A DNA stretch of 64,000 bases from an uncultured bacterium (GCA_902788575.1 CADAKY010000002.1:62001-126000), one strand, 5' to 3'. Counted from the stretch's first letter, positions 34,383 to 44,512 are shown. The notes: generated by a model not told the origin, from the sequence alone. Numbers and translations are program-made.

Positions 34383-35618
34383 TTATAGAATAGCGTTTTT
34401 CGGAACGACAGTAACGCCGCCTTCGGAAACATAGAACCCTCTTTCGAGGTCGGCTTTTCTGTCTACTCCGATTTTTGTATATGGCGGAATGTTTACATTC
34501 TTGTCAATGATGGCTTTTCTGATTTCGGAGTATCTTCCTACATTAACATTTTCCATCAAAATACTGTCTGTAACTTGTGAAAAGCTGTTTATGCGAACCT
34601 CCGGCGAAAGAATACATCTTGAAATTGTACCTCCTGATACAATACACCCTTCTGATACCATAGAGTTTGTTGCCATACCGACACGGTCGCCTTCCTGCCA
34701 TACAAATTTTGCAGGCGGATAATTGTAATTGAAGGTTCTCAACGGCCATTCTTTTGAATATAAATTCAATTCCGGCTCGTAGTCCAGTAAATCCATGTTT
34801 GCCTGCCAGTATGCATCAATACATCCTACGTCACGCCAGTATCCTTTTTCTTTTTCTGTCATTCCGGGGAAGTAATTTTCATTAAAGTTGTAAATAAAAA
34901 CTCTTTTTCCCTGATTTAAGAGCATAGGAATAACATTTTTGCCAAAGTCGTGATTAGATTCCTTAATTTTTGCATCTTCTTCAAGTGCTTTTACAAGAAT
35001 TTCTTTGTTAAATATGTAATTTCCCATAGATGCAAGACACATTTTGGGATTGTTTGGCATCGGCTTCGGAGGAGTTTGAGGTTTTTCTACAAATCCTGTG
35101 AGTCTCCAGTTTTCATCAACTTCTATAATTCCAAATTCGTGAGCTTCTTCAATCGGGATAGGAATTGCGGAAATTGTTAAATCCGCCTCCTGATTTTTAT
35201 GGAATTTCAGCATTTGCCATACATCCATTTTATAGATGTGGTCTCCGCCAAAAACACAGACATAGTCAGGGTTTTCATCATGAATATGAAAAATATTCTG
35301 ATATACGGCATCGGCTGTACCCTGATACCATGCCCCTCCCGTCCTCATTTGAGCCGGAACCAAATCAACATACTGGTTTAAGAACGGAGACAATGCCCAT
35401 CCTTTTGAAATATGTTTATTAAGAGAATCCGACTTGTATTGAGTGAGAACTTTCAACTTGAAAAATCCCGAGTTGATAAAGTTATTCAAAACAAAGTCTA
35501 TAATTCTGTATCTTCCGCCAAAAGGAACAGCAGGCTTCGCCCTGTCCTGAGTTAATGGAAAAAGTCTTTTCCCCTCTCCGCCCGCTAAAATCATTACCAA
35601 TGCGTCATCTACAGACAT
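34383..35618 (-). CDS. glgC: Glucose-1-phosphate adenylyltransferase (GlgC)
   Basis: Makes ADP-glucose for glycogen synthesis. The 411-residue protein has the nucleotidyltransferase motif AGGEGKRLFPLT with AKPAVPFGG, the sugar site GTADAVYQN, and the C-terminal left-handed beta-helix with allosteric site. AGGAGG precedes the ATG. With the phosphohexomutase and glucokinase here it indicates glycogen storage; other glg genes are not in the window. Confidence 0.97.
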   Translation of the reverse strand: MSVDDALVMILAGGEGKRLFPLTQDRAKPAVPFGGRYRIIDFVLNNFINSGFFKLKVLTQYKSDSLNKHISKGWALSPFLNQYVDLVPAQMRTGGAWYQGTADAVYQNIFHIHDENPDYVCVFGGDHIYKMDVWQMLKFHKNQEADLTISAIPIPIEEAHEFGIIEVDENWRLTGFVEKPQTPPKPMPNNPKMCLASMGNYIFNKEILVKALEEDAKIKESNHDFGKNVIPMLLNQGKRVFIYNFNENYFPGMTEKEKGYWRDVGCIDAYWQANMDLLDYEPELNLYSKEWPLRTFNYNYPPAKFVWQEGDRVGMATNSMVSEGCIVSGGTISRCILSPEVRINSFSQVTDSILMENVNVGRYSEIRKAIIDKNVNIPPYTKIGVDRKADLERGFYVSEGGVTVVPKNAIL

Positions 35619-35776
35619 ACAAACCTCCTATTAATCTACTATATAAAATGATTATAACAATTATATAGTAAATTTGGAATAATTCTTTAGAATAATGATA
35701 AAAAAGCTTGCGGAAAATTTAAAATAAATTCTTATGCAAAAATGTAAATTTTTCTTAAGAAAGTATATACTGTCTA

Positions 35777-35805
35777 TTGTGCAAAAAAAACGGTGTCGTT
35801 ATAAT
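35777..35805 (+). promoter_or_regulatory. Promoter of the 35847 gene, with palindrome at +1
   Basis: TTGTGC (35777-35782), 17-bp spacer, TATAAT (35800-35805). A perfect palindrome AGTGTACACT (35813-35822) covers the expected start of transcription, a typical place for a repressor to bind. Confidence 0.65.
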
Positions 35806-35846
35806 AGTGTAGAGTGTACACTAGACGAATATAGGGATGTGGCAGA

Positions 35847-37739
35847 TTGAAAATCTACGGCGTAAATAGTATTATCAAAAACAATCAACAACAACAAAAT
35901 AATAAAAAAGCCCCAAATTTTAAAGGATATATGTGGGCGCTTAACGGTGCGGACGGTTTAATGAGTTTTATTGACAAGCAGGGTTACATCCTGTCATTCT
36001 TAATACAGGACGGGCTTGGAATGACTTTGCCGCGTGTTGGTACCGGTTTATTTAGAGACAAAGAAGAAAACGGATCTTTAAATTTAAAAGAAGCGACAGA
36101 AGTTTTTTTAAGAGAAGTTTTGTCGGGTCCTTATATGATGGCTGTTGCACCTCTTATGATATTCTTAACAGGATTTTTTTGCCGCTCTATGAGAACTAAT
36201 ACTCAGCTTATAAAAGTCGCCGGCAAAAACTTAAAATCTATGATTAATGAACCTTCGTTTGATAAAGGAATTCAAAAAGACGGAGTTAAATTTAAAGAGA
36301 AGTTCTACAGATACAGTCTGGAAAAATTTTATAAAGATACAATTCCCAATGATAAAAATTCTTCCGAAATAATTGATTATATAATGAAAGAATTTGACGT
36401 TCTGGAAAAAGGTTCGTATAAAGAACGCAGTGCCGCAGTAGACAGAATTACAGACAAGATTAATAACAGAATTATAGAACAGTCCGCAAATCTGGACGGT
36501 TTGGGCAGAATGAATATAAATATTGATAACAAAATTCAAACGTATTCTGTCAAGGATATTATAAAATCAATCAGAGACTTCGGTATAGATGCTTTGGAGA
36601 AAAATAGCAAAGCGGAAGCTATTGATGACAAAGCAATTGAAAATATTAAAAATAATCTTGCTGCAAGACGTCTGTTCTTTAATATTGCAAACATAGCTGC
36701 GACATTGGGCGGATTAGCGGTTATTCCTAAAATATACGCAAGAGGCAAGGTTGCTCCGGGGGCTCAAAAACTTTTGAAAGCTCAGGAGGAAGCAAAACAG
36801 AATGAATCTGTTCAGCCGCAATCAGAGCAAGATACAAAAGAAGTTTCATTCAAAGGAAGAGGTCTTAATTCCGGCGGGCCTCTGGCAAAGTTAGGTGAAT
36901 TTTTGACAAAGAAAGTTCCGGCATGGATACAGCAAGAGTTTGAATATGACGGTATGAACTTTACCAAATCTTTAATGGCAAGCTTAGCGCTCTTTGGATT
37001 GCTTCTGCCGAGAGGTAAAAAAGCTTATGATAGAGCAATTGTAGATGAAAACGGCAAAAAAGATTTGTCAGAACTTAATGAAATTCTTCTTCGTGATACG
37101 ATTTCATCGCTGGGTGTTGTTTATACTGTACCTATTTTGACAAAATGTTTTGTAAAAGGGTGTGAAAAGAATACAGGTTTTGTTTTGACAAACAGAGCTT
37201 CAAGTAATAAAAACTGGTTCAATAAAATGTTGGACGTTCTCAACCCGTACAGTGATTTGAGAGTGTTTAACAGTGCTGAACTTCAGGCGCTTTATAACAA
37301 TATTGATAATAAAACAAAGATGCTTAATCTTTGTGAATATATTTCGCAAAAAGAAGGTGATTTATCTAAAATCCTTTCCAAATCGCAAAATGCAAATTTG
37401 ATATTCAATAAAGATGTTTTTGATATGGAAAAACTGAAAGGAATGTCTTTAAAAGAAAGAAACGAAACAATAACAAAATATTTTAAAAATCTTGATGAAG
37501 CAAAAGCAAACGAGCTTATTCAAAAAGTTATGAAGGATGCCGGAAAAATTGAAAAGAGTGCAATTACACGTATTGCAAGAGGCTTGTACTCAGTTCCGGG
37601 CGCAATTGTTACAGTTATAATTTCTCCTGTAATTTTAGGGTGTTTGGTACCAATGCTTACTTATTCAAATACAAGAAAAGCTCATGCTAAAATGCAGGAA
37701 GAGATGAAAAACAAATCAAAAGTAGATTCTGCAGTATAA
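35847..37739 (+). CDS. Large unknown membrane protein with FKG leader
   Basis: A 630-residue protein with TTG start (weak AGGGAT upstream). The leader MKIYGVNSII ends APNFKGYMW (F25-K26-G27), and a second FKG occurs at 335-337 (EVSFKGRG) after a Gln/Glu-rich linker, as if two leader-bearing modules were joined. Hydrophobic segments lie near residues 88-112, 272-290, 380-395, 417-435 and 583-605. No enzyme motif is seen and no family is recognised. It has its own regulated-looking promoter and is followed by rnpB on the other strand. Confidence 0.75.
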   Translation: MKIYGVNSIIKNNQQQQNNKKAPNFKGYMWALNGADGLMSFIDKQGYILSFLIQDGLGMTLPRVGTGLFRDKEENGSLNLKEATEVFLREVLSGPYMMAVAPLMIFLTGFFCRSMRTNTQLIKVAGKNLKSMINEPSFDKGIQKDGVKFKEKFYRYSLEKFYKDTIPNDKNSSEIIDYIMKEFDVLEKGSYKERSAAVDRITDKINNRIIEQSANLDGLGRMNINIDNKIQTYSVKDIIKSIRDFGIDALEKNSKAEAIDDKAIENIKNNLAARRLFFNIANIAATLGGLAVIPKIYARGKVAPGAQKLLKAQEEAKQNESVQPQSEQDTKEVSFKGRGLNSGGPLAKLGEFLTKKVPAWIQQEFEYDGMNFTKSLMASLALFGLLLPRGKKAYDRAIVDENGKKDLSELNEILLRDTISSLGVVYTVPILTKCFVKGCEKNTGFVLTNRASSNKNWFNKMLDVLNPYSDLRVFNSAELQALYNNIDNKTKMLNLCEYISQKEGDLSKILSKSQNANLIFNKDVFDMEKLKGMSLKERNETITKYFKNLDEAKANELIQKVMKDAGKIEKSAITRIARGLYSVPGAIVTVIISPVILGCLVPMLTYSNTRKAHAKMQEEMKNKSKVDSAV

Positions 37740-37751
37740 AAATAAAAAAAT

Positions 37752-38190
37752 AAAGCAGCTCATAAGCCGTGTTCTGTTTCTCGACTTTATTCAAATTTTA
37801 GTTTTAAATAAAGCCGGGGGTAATATATTTACCCCGATAATCATCTGTCTGGTATTGGGATTACTCCCAATCTCTAGCGATTTTTTCAGGCTCGGCGGAC
37901 ACCTCAAGCGCCTGTTTCAATCTTGCATCCGGTCGGGGTTTAGGTAGCCGGTACCTCTCGATACCGCTGGTGAAGCTCTTAACTCACCGTTGCACCATCG
38001 CCTGTAAACTTACGTTCCATCGGCAGTCTGACAAACTTTTCAATTTGCCGGGGTTTATAGTCGGAACTATTTACCCCATCATTTCTGTCCCACTTTCCAC
38101 CGGCTCACACCGTCCGGAGTTTCTCCGGCGACCTGTCCTTGGATGCACGGACTTTCCTCACCCCGAAGGGCGCGATTATCCGGCTGCTTT
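37752..38190 (-). ncRNA. rnpB: RNase P RNA (type A)
   Basis: Catalytic RNA that trims tRNA 5' ends. On the minus strand the 5' end reads AAAGCAGCCGG and the 3' end closes with GCTGCTTT, forming helix P1. The conserved core GAGGAAAGTCCG follows at 38160-38149, and the 3' core ends with AACACGGCTTATG (37778-37761). Length about 440 nt suits type A. It has its own promoter inside the end of lpxK. Confidence 0.95.
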
Positions 38191-38200
38191 ATTTATCATT

Positions 38201-38230
38201 ATTATAATAAAAAACATAGAGTTATTTCAA
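38201..38230 (-). promoter_or_regulatory. Promoter of rnpB
   Basis: TTGAAA (38230-38225), 18-bp spacer, TATAAT (38206-38201) on the minus strand, overlapping the lpxK stop. The start would be about 7 nt downstream, matching the RNA 5' end. Confidence 0.65.
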
Positions 38231-39241
38231 GATTTCTTCAACAGGAACATTTGTTTTCAGTTTTAGTGCATAAATATTATTAAGCCCGAACTGTGCAAGT
38301 TTTACGGCATCTTTTTCTGTTGTAATAATTATTCCTTCAATATTTTTGATGTCATCTTCAGTATATTTGTGATGGTCATCAAAGGTTATTTTTGTTTTTA
38401 TTATGTAATCTTTTTCTAAGAACTTGTAAAACTGCTCCGGCTGTCCTATTGCGGAGAGTGCTGTAATTTCCCCCCCTTTTTCAAGGTGTTCGCCTGAAAT
38501 AATATTATATATATAATCAGGCTCCGTTTTGCATAAAAGAGTCTTAACTCCTTGTTTTTTTTCAAAAATTCGCGCAACTTTTTCCGCTCTTGTGTGGTCA
38601 GTATTTTTGCTTACAATCACAAGTTTATTAATTCTGCTGAAACCTTCAGTTCCTTCTCTCATTGGCCCTGCGGGAAGCAGATTTTCGTTTCCGAACATTT
38701 TTTCCGAATCAACAAGAACGATATCTAAATCCCGATGAAGTTTTCTGTGCTGAAAACCGTCATCAAGAATTATTGTTGTGATTCCCATTTTTTCAACTGC
38801 ATACTTGCAGGCTTTGTACCTGTTTGAACATGTCAAAACTGCACATCCGTCGAGGTTTACGGCAAGCCAATAAGGTTCATCTCCAGCCATAACTGCTTTA
38901 TAATACAAATTTGTTCCGTCAGAAATTACGTGTACGATTTTGTTATTTAATTTACCGCCGTATCCTCTTGATACAATCGCAATTTTTTCACCTTTATTTA
39001 TAAAATATTTAGCAAGTTCCGCAACCACCGGGGTTTTTCCGACGCCGCCGGTTGTAAAATTCCCGACAGATATCACAAAAGCATTTACCTTTTTGGGGGT
39101 TAGAATATTTTTATCATACAAATAATTTTTGCCCGCACTTGCAAGTCCGTAAAAAAATGAACAAAATTTGAGTAAACTGAATAATATCCCTTTAGGATTC
39201 TTGTCATAATGTAATTTGGTAATTTTTGTTTTGATGTTCAT
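38222..39241 (-). CDS. lpxK: Tetraacyldisaccharide 4'-kinase (LpxK)
   Basis: Phosphorylates the lipid A precursor at the 4' position on the inner membrane. The 339-residue protein has the N-terminal membrane-associated helix and a P-loop GNFTTGGVGKTP, then ILDDGFQHRKLHRD, diagnostic for LpxK. The ATG at 39241 sits 6 nt after the extended -10 TGGTATACT (39253-39248) without a ribosome binding site, so leaderless translation is likely; the longer frame upstream is rejected for that reason. Shows that the cell makes lipid A. Confidence 0.94.
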   Translation of the reverse strand: MNIKTKITKLHYDKNPKGILFSLLKFCSFFYGLASAGKNYLYDKNILTPKKVNAFVISVGNFTTGGVGKTPVVAELAKYFINKGEKIAIVSRGYGGKLNNKIVHVISDGTNLYYKAVMAGDEPYWLAVNLDGCAVLTCSNRYKACKYAVEKMGITTIILDDGFQHRKLHRDLDIVLVDSEKMFGNENLLPAGPMREGTEGFSRINKLVIVSKNTDHTRAEKVARIFEKKQGVKTLLCKTEPDYIYNIISGEHLEKGGEITALSAIGQPEQFYKFLEKDYIIKTKITFDDHHKYTEDDIKNIEGIIITTEKDAVKLAQFGLNNIYALKLKTNVPVEEILK

Positions 39242-39343
39242 AAAAAAAGTATACCAAAAATAGAGTTTATACACCAAACCTATAGAAAAATGAGTATATC
39301 TATATTATTATAGTATTCGTAAAGAAGTCGAGGGGTGTTTAAA

Positions 39344-41911
39344 TTGAAAAGAATTTTGTTATTATTTGTTATATTTTTAATTTCAGCAAGCGTTTGGGCT
39401 GCGGATTATACAGTGCAAAAACTTCCGAACGGGCAGACGCTTGTAGTATATGAAATTCATAACAATCCTATTGTTACAATTGATACTTGGATTAAAACGG
39501 GTTCAATAAACGAAAACGATTCCAATAACGGAATTTCACACTTTCTGGAACACTTGTTTTTTAAGGGAACCAAGGCGCATCCTGCGGGCGAAATGGACAG
39601 GATTCTGGAATCAAAAGGTGCTGTTGTAAACGCTGCCACCAGTAAGGACTTTACTCATTACTATATAACAATCCCTTCGGAGGATTTTGATACAGCGCTT
39701 GATTTGCATTCAAACATGCTTCTTGATCCTCAGATTCCGAGGAAAGAACTTGAAAAAGAGCGCAAAGTTGTTTTGGAGGAAATTTCAAAAGACAGCAACA
39801 CTCCTTCCAAAAAGGCTTATGATAACTTAAATGATATGATGTACACATTTCATCCCTACAAAAGAAAAGTTATCGGAACTTCTGATAACGTAAGCACTAT
39901 GAGAAGGGAAGAAATTCTGGAATATTTTAATAAATATTATTCCCCTTCAAATATGGTTACTCTTATTGTCGGGGATGTTGATACGGAAAAAACCGTACGT
40001 AAGATTCAGAATGCATTTAATCAGGCTTACAAAAAACCGATTAGAAATAATTTCAGAAAAGAGGCGCAATTAACCTCCCAAAAGAGAAAAGTTGAATATA
40101 CGGATACTCAATCCGGATATATGATGATAGGATTCAGAGGCGAAAATATTACGTCAAATGAAACTTTTGCGCTTGATGTTCTATCCCAAATTCTTGGAGG
40201 GGGCAAATCTTCAAGGTTATACAGAAATATAAAAGAGCAAAAAGGGCTTGCGTATTCAATTTCCGCATCTAACGGAAGTTTTCGTGATGACGGAATTTTC
40301 TATATTTCCGCAAACTATGCTCCAAGTTCTCAGGAAAAATTAGAAAAAGCAATTTTTTCCGAGATAAATGAAATTAAGAAATACGGAGTTAAGGAAGAAG
40401 AACTTGAACGTGCTAAGAAGATGATAGAGCAGGATACTTATTATTCAAGAGAATCAACTTCTAACATAGCGTCAGAACTAGGGTATATCTTGGCTTTGAC
40501 CGGCAGCTCAAATTTATATGATAATTATGTTGCGGGAATAAAAAAGGTTACAGCCTGTGATGTTCAGAATGCCGCAAGAAAATATTTGGGTGAAAACAAA
40601 AGTGCAATATCAATTGTCCTTCCTGAATCAATAAAAAATCAAACTCCAAAAACAGTTCAGAAACATTCTTATACAAAGGTTTCTGAAAACTCCGGAGTTG
40701 CAAAATATCAGATTGATAACGGTGCAACACTATTAGTGAGCGAAAATAAAAATAATGATATAGTTGCAATAAATATAATTGCAAAAGGCGGTGAATTTAT
40801 TGAAAAAGTGGCGGGTGAAGGAACGCTTGCGGCTTCAACACTTTTGAAAGGTACACAGAAATATTCCGCTCAGGAATTGTCGGTTATTTTGGATGAAAAC
40901 GGTATAAAAATTTCACCGGTTTGTGATTCAGATTTCTTTATGATTGATGTTCAGACAACAACCGCTCAGATTGATAAGACTCTGGAAATTCTTGATGAGA
41001 TTTTAAATAATGCTTTGTTTGATGATTATGAACTTGAAAAACAGAGAACTGAAATTCTTGCAAAAATAAAACAAAGACGCGATGTTCCTATGAATATTGC
41101 AATAGAAGATTTTAAGACAGTAATTTTTGAAGGAAGTGTTTATTCTCATACAAACAAGATTCTTGAAAAAACTTTGCCGAGAGTAACAAGAGGTGATGTA
41201 ATCAGCTATTACAACCGTATTTTGGATTCAAAAAATGTTATAGTTTCAATTAACGGGAACGTAAATTCTGAAAAGATGGCAGAGAAATTCGGTTCGATTT
41301 TGAATCAAAAACAGGGGGCTAAATTTGATTATTCAAAATATAAAGTTACAAAATTAACTTCTCCGAAAACGACCTCGAAAAAAATAAAAGATTTGCAGAC
41401 AGCGTGGCTGTTTATGGGGTGGCAAACATCAGGTGTAAGCGATAAAAAGGATTTCGTAACCCTGAAAGTAATAAATACAATGCTCGGTTCCGGTATGAGT
41501 TCCAGATTGTTCAGAAACTTAAGAGAATCAGAAGGGCTTGCATATCAATTGGGTACGAGTTATTCACCCAAAATGCTCGGCGGATTCTTTATGGGTTATA
41601 TAGGGACAAATCCGTCTACGCTTGAACATTCAAGGAACAAAATGCTATCTGAGATTAATAAACTGAAAACAGAGTTTGTGTCGGATACCGAATTACAGGA
41701 TGCAAAAGACAGACTCAAAGGCGGATTCATTTTGGCACTCGAAACAAATTCCGATAAGGCTTCTAATATAGGTATATTTGAAGCTTACGGTTTTGGGTAT
41801 GATTTTTTGAATACTTATATTAAGATGATAGATGAAGTTACAGCTTCCGATATAGTAAGGGTTGCAAATAAGTATTTTACAGGCAATATTGTACAGTCTG
41901 ATGTGAGATAA
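39344..41911 (+). CDS. M16-family zinc peptidase, exported, two domains
   Basis: An 855-residue protein with signal peptide (MKRILLLFVIFLISASVWA) and two M16 repeats. The first has the inverted zinc motif H66-F-L-E69-H70 in SHFLEHLFFKGT; the second lacks it, as is usual when the C-terminal half is structural. Located in the periplasm or outer membrane side. The TTG at 39344 follows GAGGGG by 8 nt and starts at the signal peptide; the GTG at 39335 overlaps that site. Likely degrades peptides; substrate unknown. Confidence 0.9.
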   Translation: MKRILLLFVIFLISASVWAADYTVQKLPNGQTLVVYEIHNNPIVTIDTWIKTGSINENDSNNGISHFLEHLFFKGTKAHPAGEMDRILESKGAVVNAATSKDFTHYYITIPSEDFDTALDLHSNMLLDPQIPRKELEKERKVVLEEISKDSNTPSKKAYDNLNDMMYTFHPYKRKVIGTSDNVSTMRREEILEYFNKYYSPSNMVTLIVGDVDTEKTVRKIQNAFNQAYKKPIRNNFRKEAQLTSQKRKVEYTDTQSGYMMIGFRGENITSNETFALDVLSQILGGGKSSRLYRNIKEQKGLAYSISASNGSFRDDGIFYISANYAPSSQEKLEKAIFSEINEIKKYGVKEEELERAKKMIEQDTYYSRESTSNIASELGYILALTGSSNLYDNYVAGIKKVTACDVQNAARKYLGENKSAISIVLPESIKNQTPKTVQKHSYTKVSENSGVAKYQIDNGATLLVSENKNNDIVAINIIAKGGEFIEKVAGEGTLAASTLLKGTQKYSAQELSVILDENGIKISPVCDSDFFMIDVQTTTAQIDKTLEILDEILNNALFDDYELEKQRTEILAKIKQRRDVPMNIAIEDFKTVIFEGSVYSHTNKILEKTLPRVTRGDVISYYNRILDSKNVIVSINGNVNSEKMAEKFGSILNQKQGAKFDYSKYKVTKLTSPKTTSKKIKDLQTAWLFMGWQTSGVSDKKDFVTLKVINTMLGSGMSSRLFRNLRESEGLAYQLGTSYSPKMLGGFFMGYIGTNPSTLEHSRNKMLSEINKLKTEFVSDTELQDAKDRLKGGFILALETNSDKASNIGIFEAYGFGYDFLNTYIKMIDEVTASDIVRVANKYFTGNIVQSDVR

Positions 41912-41968
41912 ATTATTTGACTTTAATACCTGTCTATGTCTTAATGTAAGATAGTAAGCGGGAAGAAA

Positions 41969-42898
41969 ATGGAAGCATTAGTCGAAAAAATTAAAAAATT
42001 AAAAGAAGAGAAAAATGCAGTTGTTTTGGCACACTGCTATCAGAATGTTGAAATCGATCAAGTTGCTGATTTTGTCGGAGATTCTCTTTATCTCAGCCGC
42101 AAAGCAAAAGAAACTAATGCTGATATTATTGTGTTTGCGGGAGTTTCCTTTATGGCGGAAACCGCAAAACTGCTTTCTCCCGATAAAAAAGTTTTGCTTC
42201 CAAGGCTTGAATCGGGATGTTTTATGGCGGATATGATTAATGTTTCTCAATTGAGAGAATTCAAATCAAAACATCCGAATATTCCGACAGTATGCTATGT
42301 AAATTCTACCGCCGCTATTAAGGCAGAATGTGATGTTTGTTGTACAAGTTCAAACGCACTAAATGTAGTCAAGGCTCTTAATGCGCCGGAGGTTTTATTC
42401 CTGCCTGATACGTATTTGGGCAAGTGGGTAGAATCTCAGTTAGATGGAGTTAAGGTAACAACGTACAACGGTTTCTGTCCGACACACTTAAGACTGCGTC
42501 CGGAAGATGTTGAAAAATCAAGACAAGAACATCCTTCTTCTAAGATTCTTGCACACCCTGAATGTCATCAGGAAGTTTGCAAACTTGCCGATTATGTGGG
42601 CAGTACAAAGCAAATCATGGATTATGTTCAAAAAACCGATTTTAAAGAATATACAATTGCCACAGAAAAAGGTGTTTTTGACAGGTTAAAGAGGGATTAT
42701 AAAGATAAAACTTTTTATCTTTTAAAAGATACTCTTGTCTGTCAGAATATGAAATGGAACACCTTAGACGATATTTATAATGCGCTTTTGAGAGAAGAAC
42801 ATGAAATTACTCTTGATGAGACTGTTTCTCAAAAAGCAATGGCTTGTATAAACAAGATGTTTGAAATAACTGAGTCTGTTTATAAAACGGCTGTATAA
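41969..42898 (+). CDS. nadA: Quinolinate synthase A (NadA)
   Basis: 4Fe-4S enzyme that makes quinolinate from iminoaspartate and dihydroxyacetone phosphate in NAD synthesis. The 309-residue protein has AHCYQNVEIDQVADFVGDS, FAGVSFMAETAK and the cluster cysteines in SGCFMAD, CDVCCTSSNA and HPECHQEVC. nadB and nadC are not seen here. A lipoyl or octanoyl transferase follows on the same strand 42 nt on. Confidence 0.96.
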   Translation: MEALVEKIKKLKEEKNAVVLAHCYQNVEIDQVADFVGDSLYLSRKAKETNADIIVFAGVSFMAETAKLLSPDKKVLLPRLESGCFMADMINVSQLREFKSKHPNIPTVCYVNSTAAIKAECDVCCTSSNALNVVKALNAPEVLFLPDTYLGKWVESQLDGVKVTTYNGFCPTHLRLRPEDVEKSRQEHPSSKILAHPECHQEVCKLADYVGSTKQIMDYVQKTDFKEYTIATEKGVFDRLKRDYKDKTFYLLKDTLVCQNMKWNTLDDIYNALLREEHEITLDETVSQKAMACINKMFEITESVYKTAV

Positions 42899-42940
42899 TA
42901 AATTTTGCCAATAATTAAATAATACTCGGAGTTTTGGAAT

Positions 42941-43591
42941 ATGAAATATTACGGATTTGGAATATATACCGGTGAAGAAAATATGAGAATAGATTCTGAA
43001 ATCCTTGATAACGCAATAACAAATCAAGAAAAAGAGCCTATTTTCAGACTTTATGGATGGTCACCAAAGTGTGTTTCTCTTGGAAGAAACCAAAAAGAAG
43101 ATTTTTTAACAGAAAAAATTGATGTTGTAAGACGTTTGACCGGAGGCAGAGCGCTTTTGCATGATGATGAAATTACATACAGCTTTGTTGCTCCTGTATC
43201 CGTAATCCCGAACGGAGAAACAGTTATTGAATCTTATAAGTACGTTTCGGGTATTTTGATAGATTTTTTTAAGACATTGGGAGTCAGTTTGGATTTTGGA
43301 GAAAACAAAAAAGTTTCAACACATTTTGACTATTGTATGTTGCTATCGACCGGTGCTGATGTTTGTTATAATGGGCAAAAGATTATCGGCTCCGCTCAAT
43401 ACAGAAAAAGCGGTTATCTTTTACAGCATGGTTCAATTCTTTTCGGATACGACAAAGAATTTCTTGAACATCTTTTTAAAGAAGAGGTTAAAGGAATTAC
43501 GACAGTAAAAGATATTTTGCCAAATTTATCAAAAGAAGAATTTGTCAAAAAACTGGAAAATTTTATTTTAAATTCAACGAATATAAATTAG
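42941..43591 (+). CDS. Octanoyltransferase or lipoate-protein ligase (LipM/LplA-like)
   Basis: Attaches octanoyl or lipoyl groups to carrier domains such as GcvH. The 216-residue protein has the BPL/LplA/LipB core RRLTGGRALLHDDEITYSF and GQKIIGSAQYRKSGYLLQHGSILF with the binding lysine replaced in part by the LipM-like context (DYCMLLSTGADVC contains candidate catalytic Cys). LipM or LplA function cannot be separated by eye. Its last codon overlaps the end of the converging gene at 43588 by 4 nt. Confidence 0.83.
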   Translation: MKYYGFGIYTGEENMRIDSEILDNAITNQEKEPIFRLYGWSPKCVSLGRNQKEDFLTEKIDVVRRLTGGRALLHDDEITYSFVAPVSVIPNGETVIESYKYVSGILIDFFKTLGVSLDFGENKKVSTHFDYCMLLSTGADVCYNGQKIIGSAQYRKSGYLLQHGSILFGYDKEFLEHLFKEEVKGITTVKDILPNLSKEEFVKKLENFILNSTNIN

Positions 43592-43902
43592 CAAAACTTG
43601 TCTTCTATAATGCTGCCCAGTATCCCGCCGATATGGGTGCCTGCTCCTGCGCCTCCGCATATTACTCCGCCTAATCCAACCGCTGCAACCGGAGCCGCAA
43701 GTCCTCCGGTAGCAATAATTGCGGCGGCTGTTATCGCACCTATTGCAGCACCGCTCAAAATACCTACGGCAGCACCCGTACCGCCTCTAAAGTTTGGAAC
43801 GGTGTGAGTTTTTAATTCGTTTTTTTGCAGATGTTGCTGTTTGATTTGTAAATTTCTCTTTTGATAAACACTTTGTGCAGAATTAACAGAAAGTACCCTC
43901 AT
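43588..43902 (-). CDS. Glycine-rich membrane-type protein with FRG leader
   Basis: A 104-residue protein starting MRVLSVNSAQ with leader ending TVPNFRGG (F38-R39-G40). The rest is a chain of Gly/Ala repeats with hydrophobic residues, a glycine-zipper type membrane segment (about 42-95). The ATG at 43902 follows GGAGG by 6 nt. No family recognised. The leader is shared with the AAA+ island, 28 kb away. Glycine zippers occur in pore-forming and oligomeric membrane proteins; that is a hint only. Confidence 0.65.
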   Translation of the reverse strand: MRVLSVNSAQSVYQKRNLQIKQQHLQKNELKTHTVPNFRGGTGAAVGILSGAAIGAITAAAIIATGGLAAPVAAVGLGGVICGGAGAGTHIGGILGSIIEDKFC

Positions 43903-43966
43903 ATAAATACCTCCATACAAGAGTATGTTAATATATTGCACATAGAGTGTCAATAGTAACTAAGAG

Positions 43967-44503
43967 CTATTTTTCAGCCCCTTCGGAGATTATATATTCT
44001 TTTTCAATTCCCTGCGTTTCCAAAATAAAATCACAGAGTTCTCTTACTGCACCTCTGCCTCCGGCATAGGATGATTTAAAATTGCATATTTCTTTTACTT
44101 CTTTTACGGCATCAGCCGGACAGCAGGCAAGTCCTACTTTTTCCAGAATACATATATCCGGAAGGTCATCACCCATATATGATACATTTTCATAAGTTAA
44201 ATTATATTTTTTCATTAATTCTTCAAGTGCGGGAAGCTTGTATTTTTGACCTTGATAAAGCTCTGTTACATTAAGATTTTTTGCGCGATGTTGAACAGTG
44301 CCGTTATGTCTTGCGGTTATTATAGCAGTTATGAATCCTGATTTTCCCATTCTTACTATGCCATGACCGTCTTTTGCATTAAAAGTTTTATACTCAACTC
44401 CGTTTTCGTCATAAGTAATACTTCCGTCTGTTAAAACTCCGTCTACATCAAATGCGAGCAGTTTTATTTTTTTTGCGGCATCGTCAGCATTTTGTTTGGA
44501 CAT
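43967..44503 (-). CDS. kdsC: 3-deoxy-D-manno-octulosonate 8-phosphate phosphatase (KdsC)
   Basis: Haloacid-dehalogenase-type phosphatase that makes Kdo for the inner core of lipopolysaccharide. The 178-residue protein shows motif I LLAFDVDGVLTDG, KTFNAKDGHGI and motif IV MGDDLPDICILE. AGGAGAG precedes the ATG. It follows the small wHTH-like gene by 9 nt, probably in one operon. With LpxK it supports an LPS-bearing outer membrane. Confidence 0.94.
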   Translation of the reverse strand: MSKQNADDAAKKIKLLAFDVDGVLTDGSITYDENGVEYKTFNAKDGHGIVRMGKSGFITAIITARHNGTVQHRAKNLNVTELYQGQKYKLPALEELMKKYNLTYENVSYMGDDLPDICILEKVGLACCPADAVKEVKEICNFKSSYAGGRGAVRELCDFILETQGIEKEYIISEGAEK

Positions 44504-44512
44504 AATTCTCTC

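Noticed and set aside
37970..38266. 98-residue frame with PEFLRRPVLGCTDFPHPEGRD
   Set aside because: It is the antisense of RNase P RNA and extends into lpxK.
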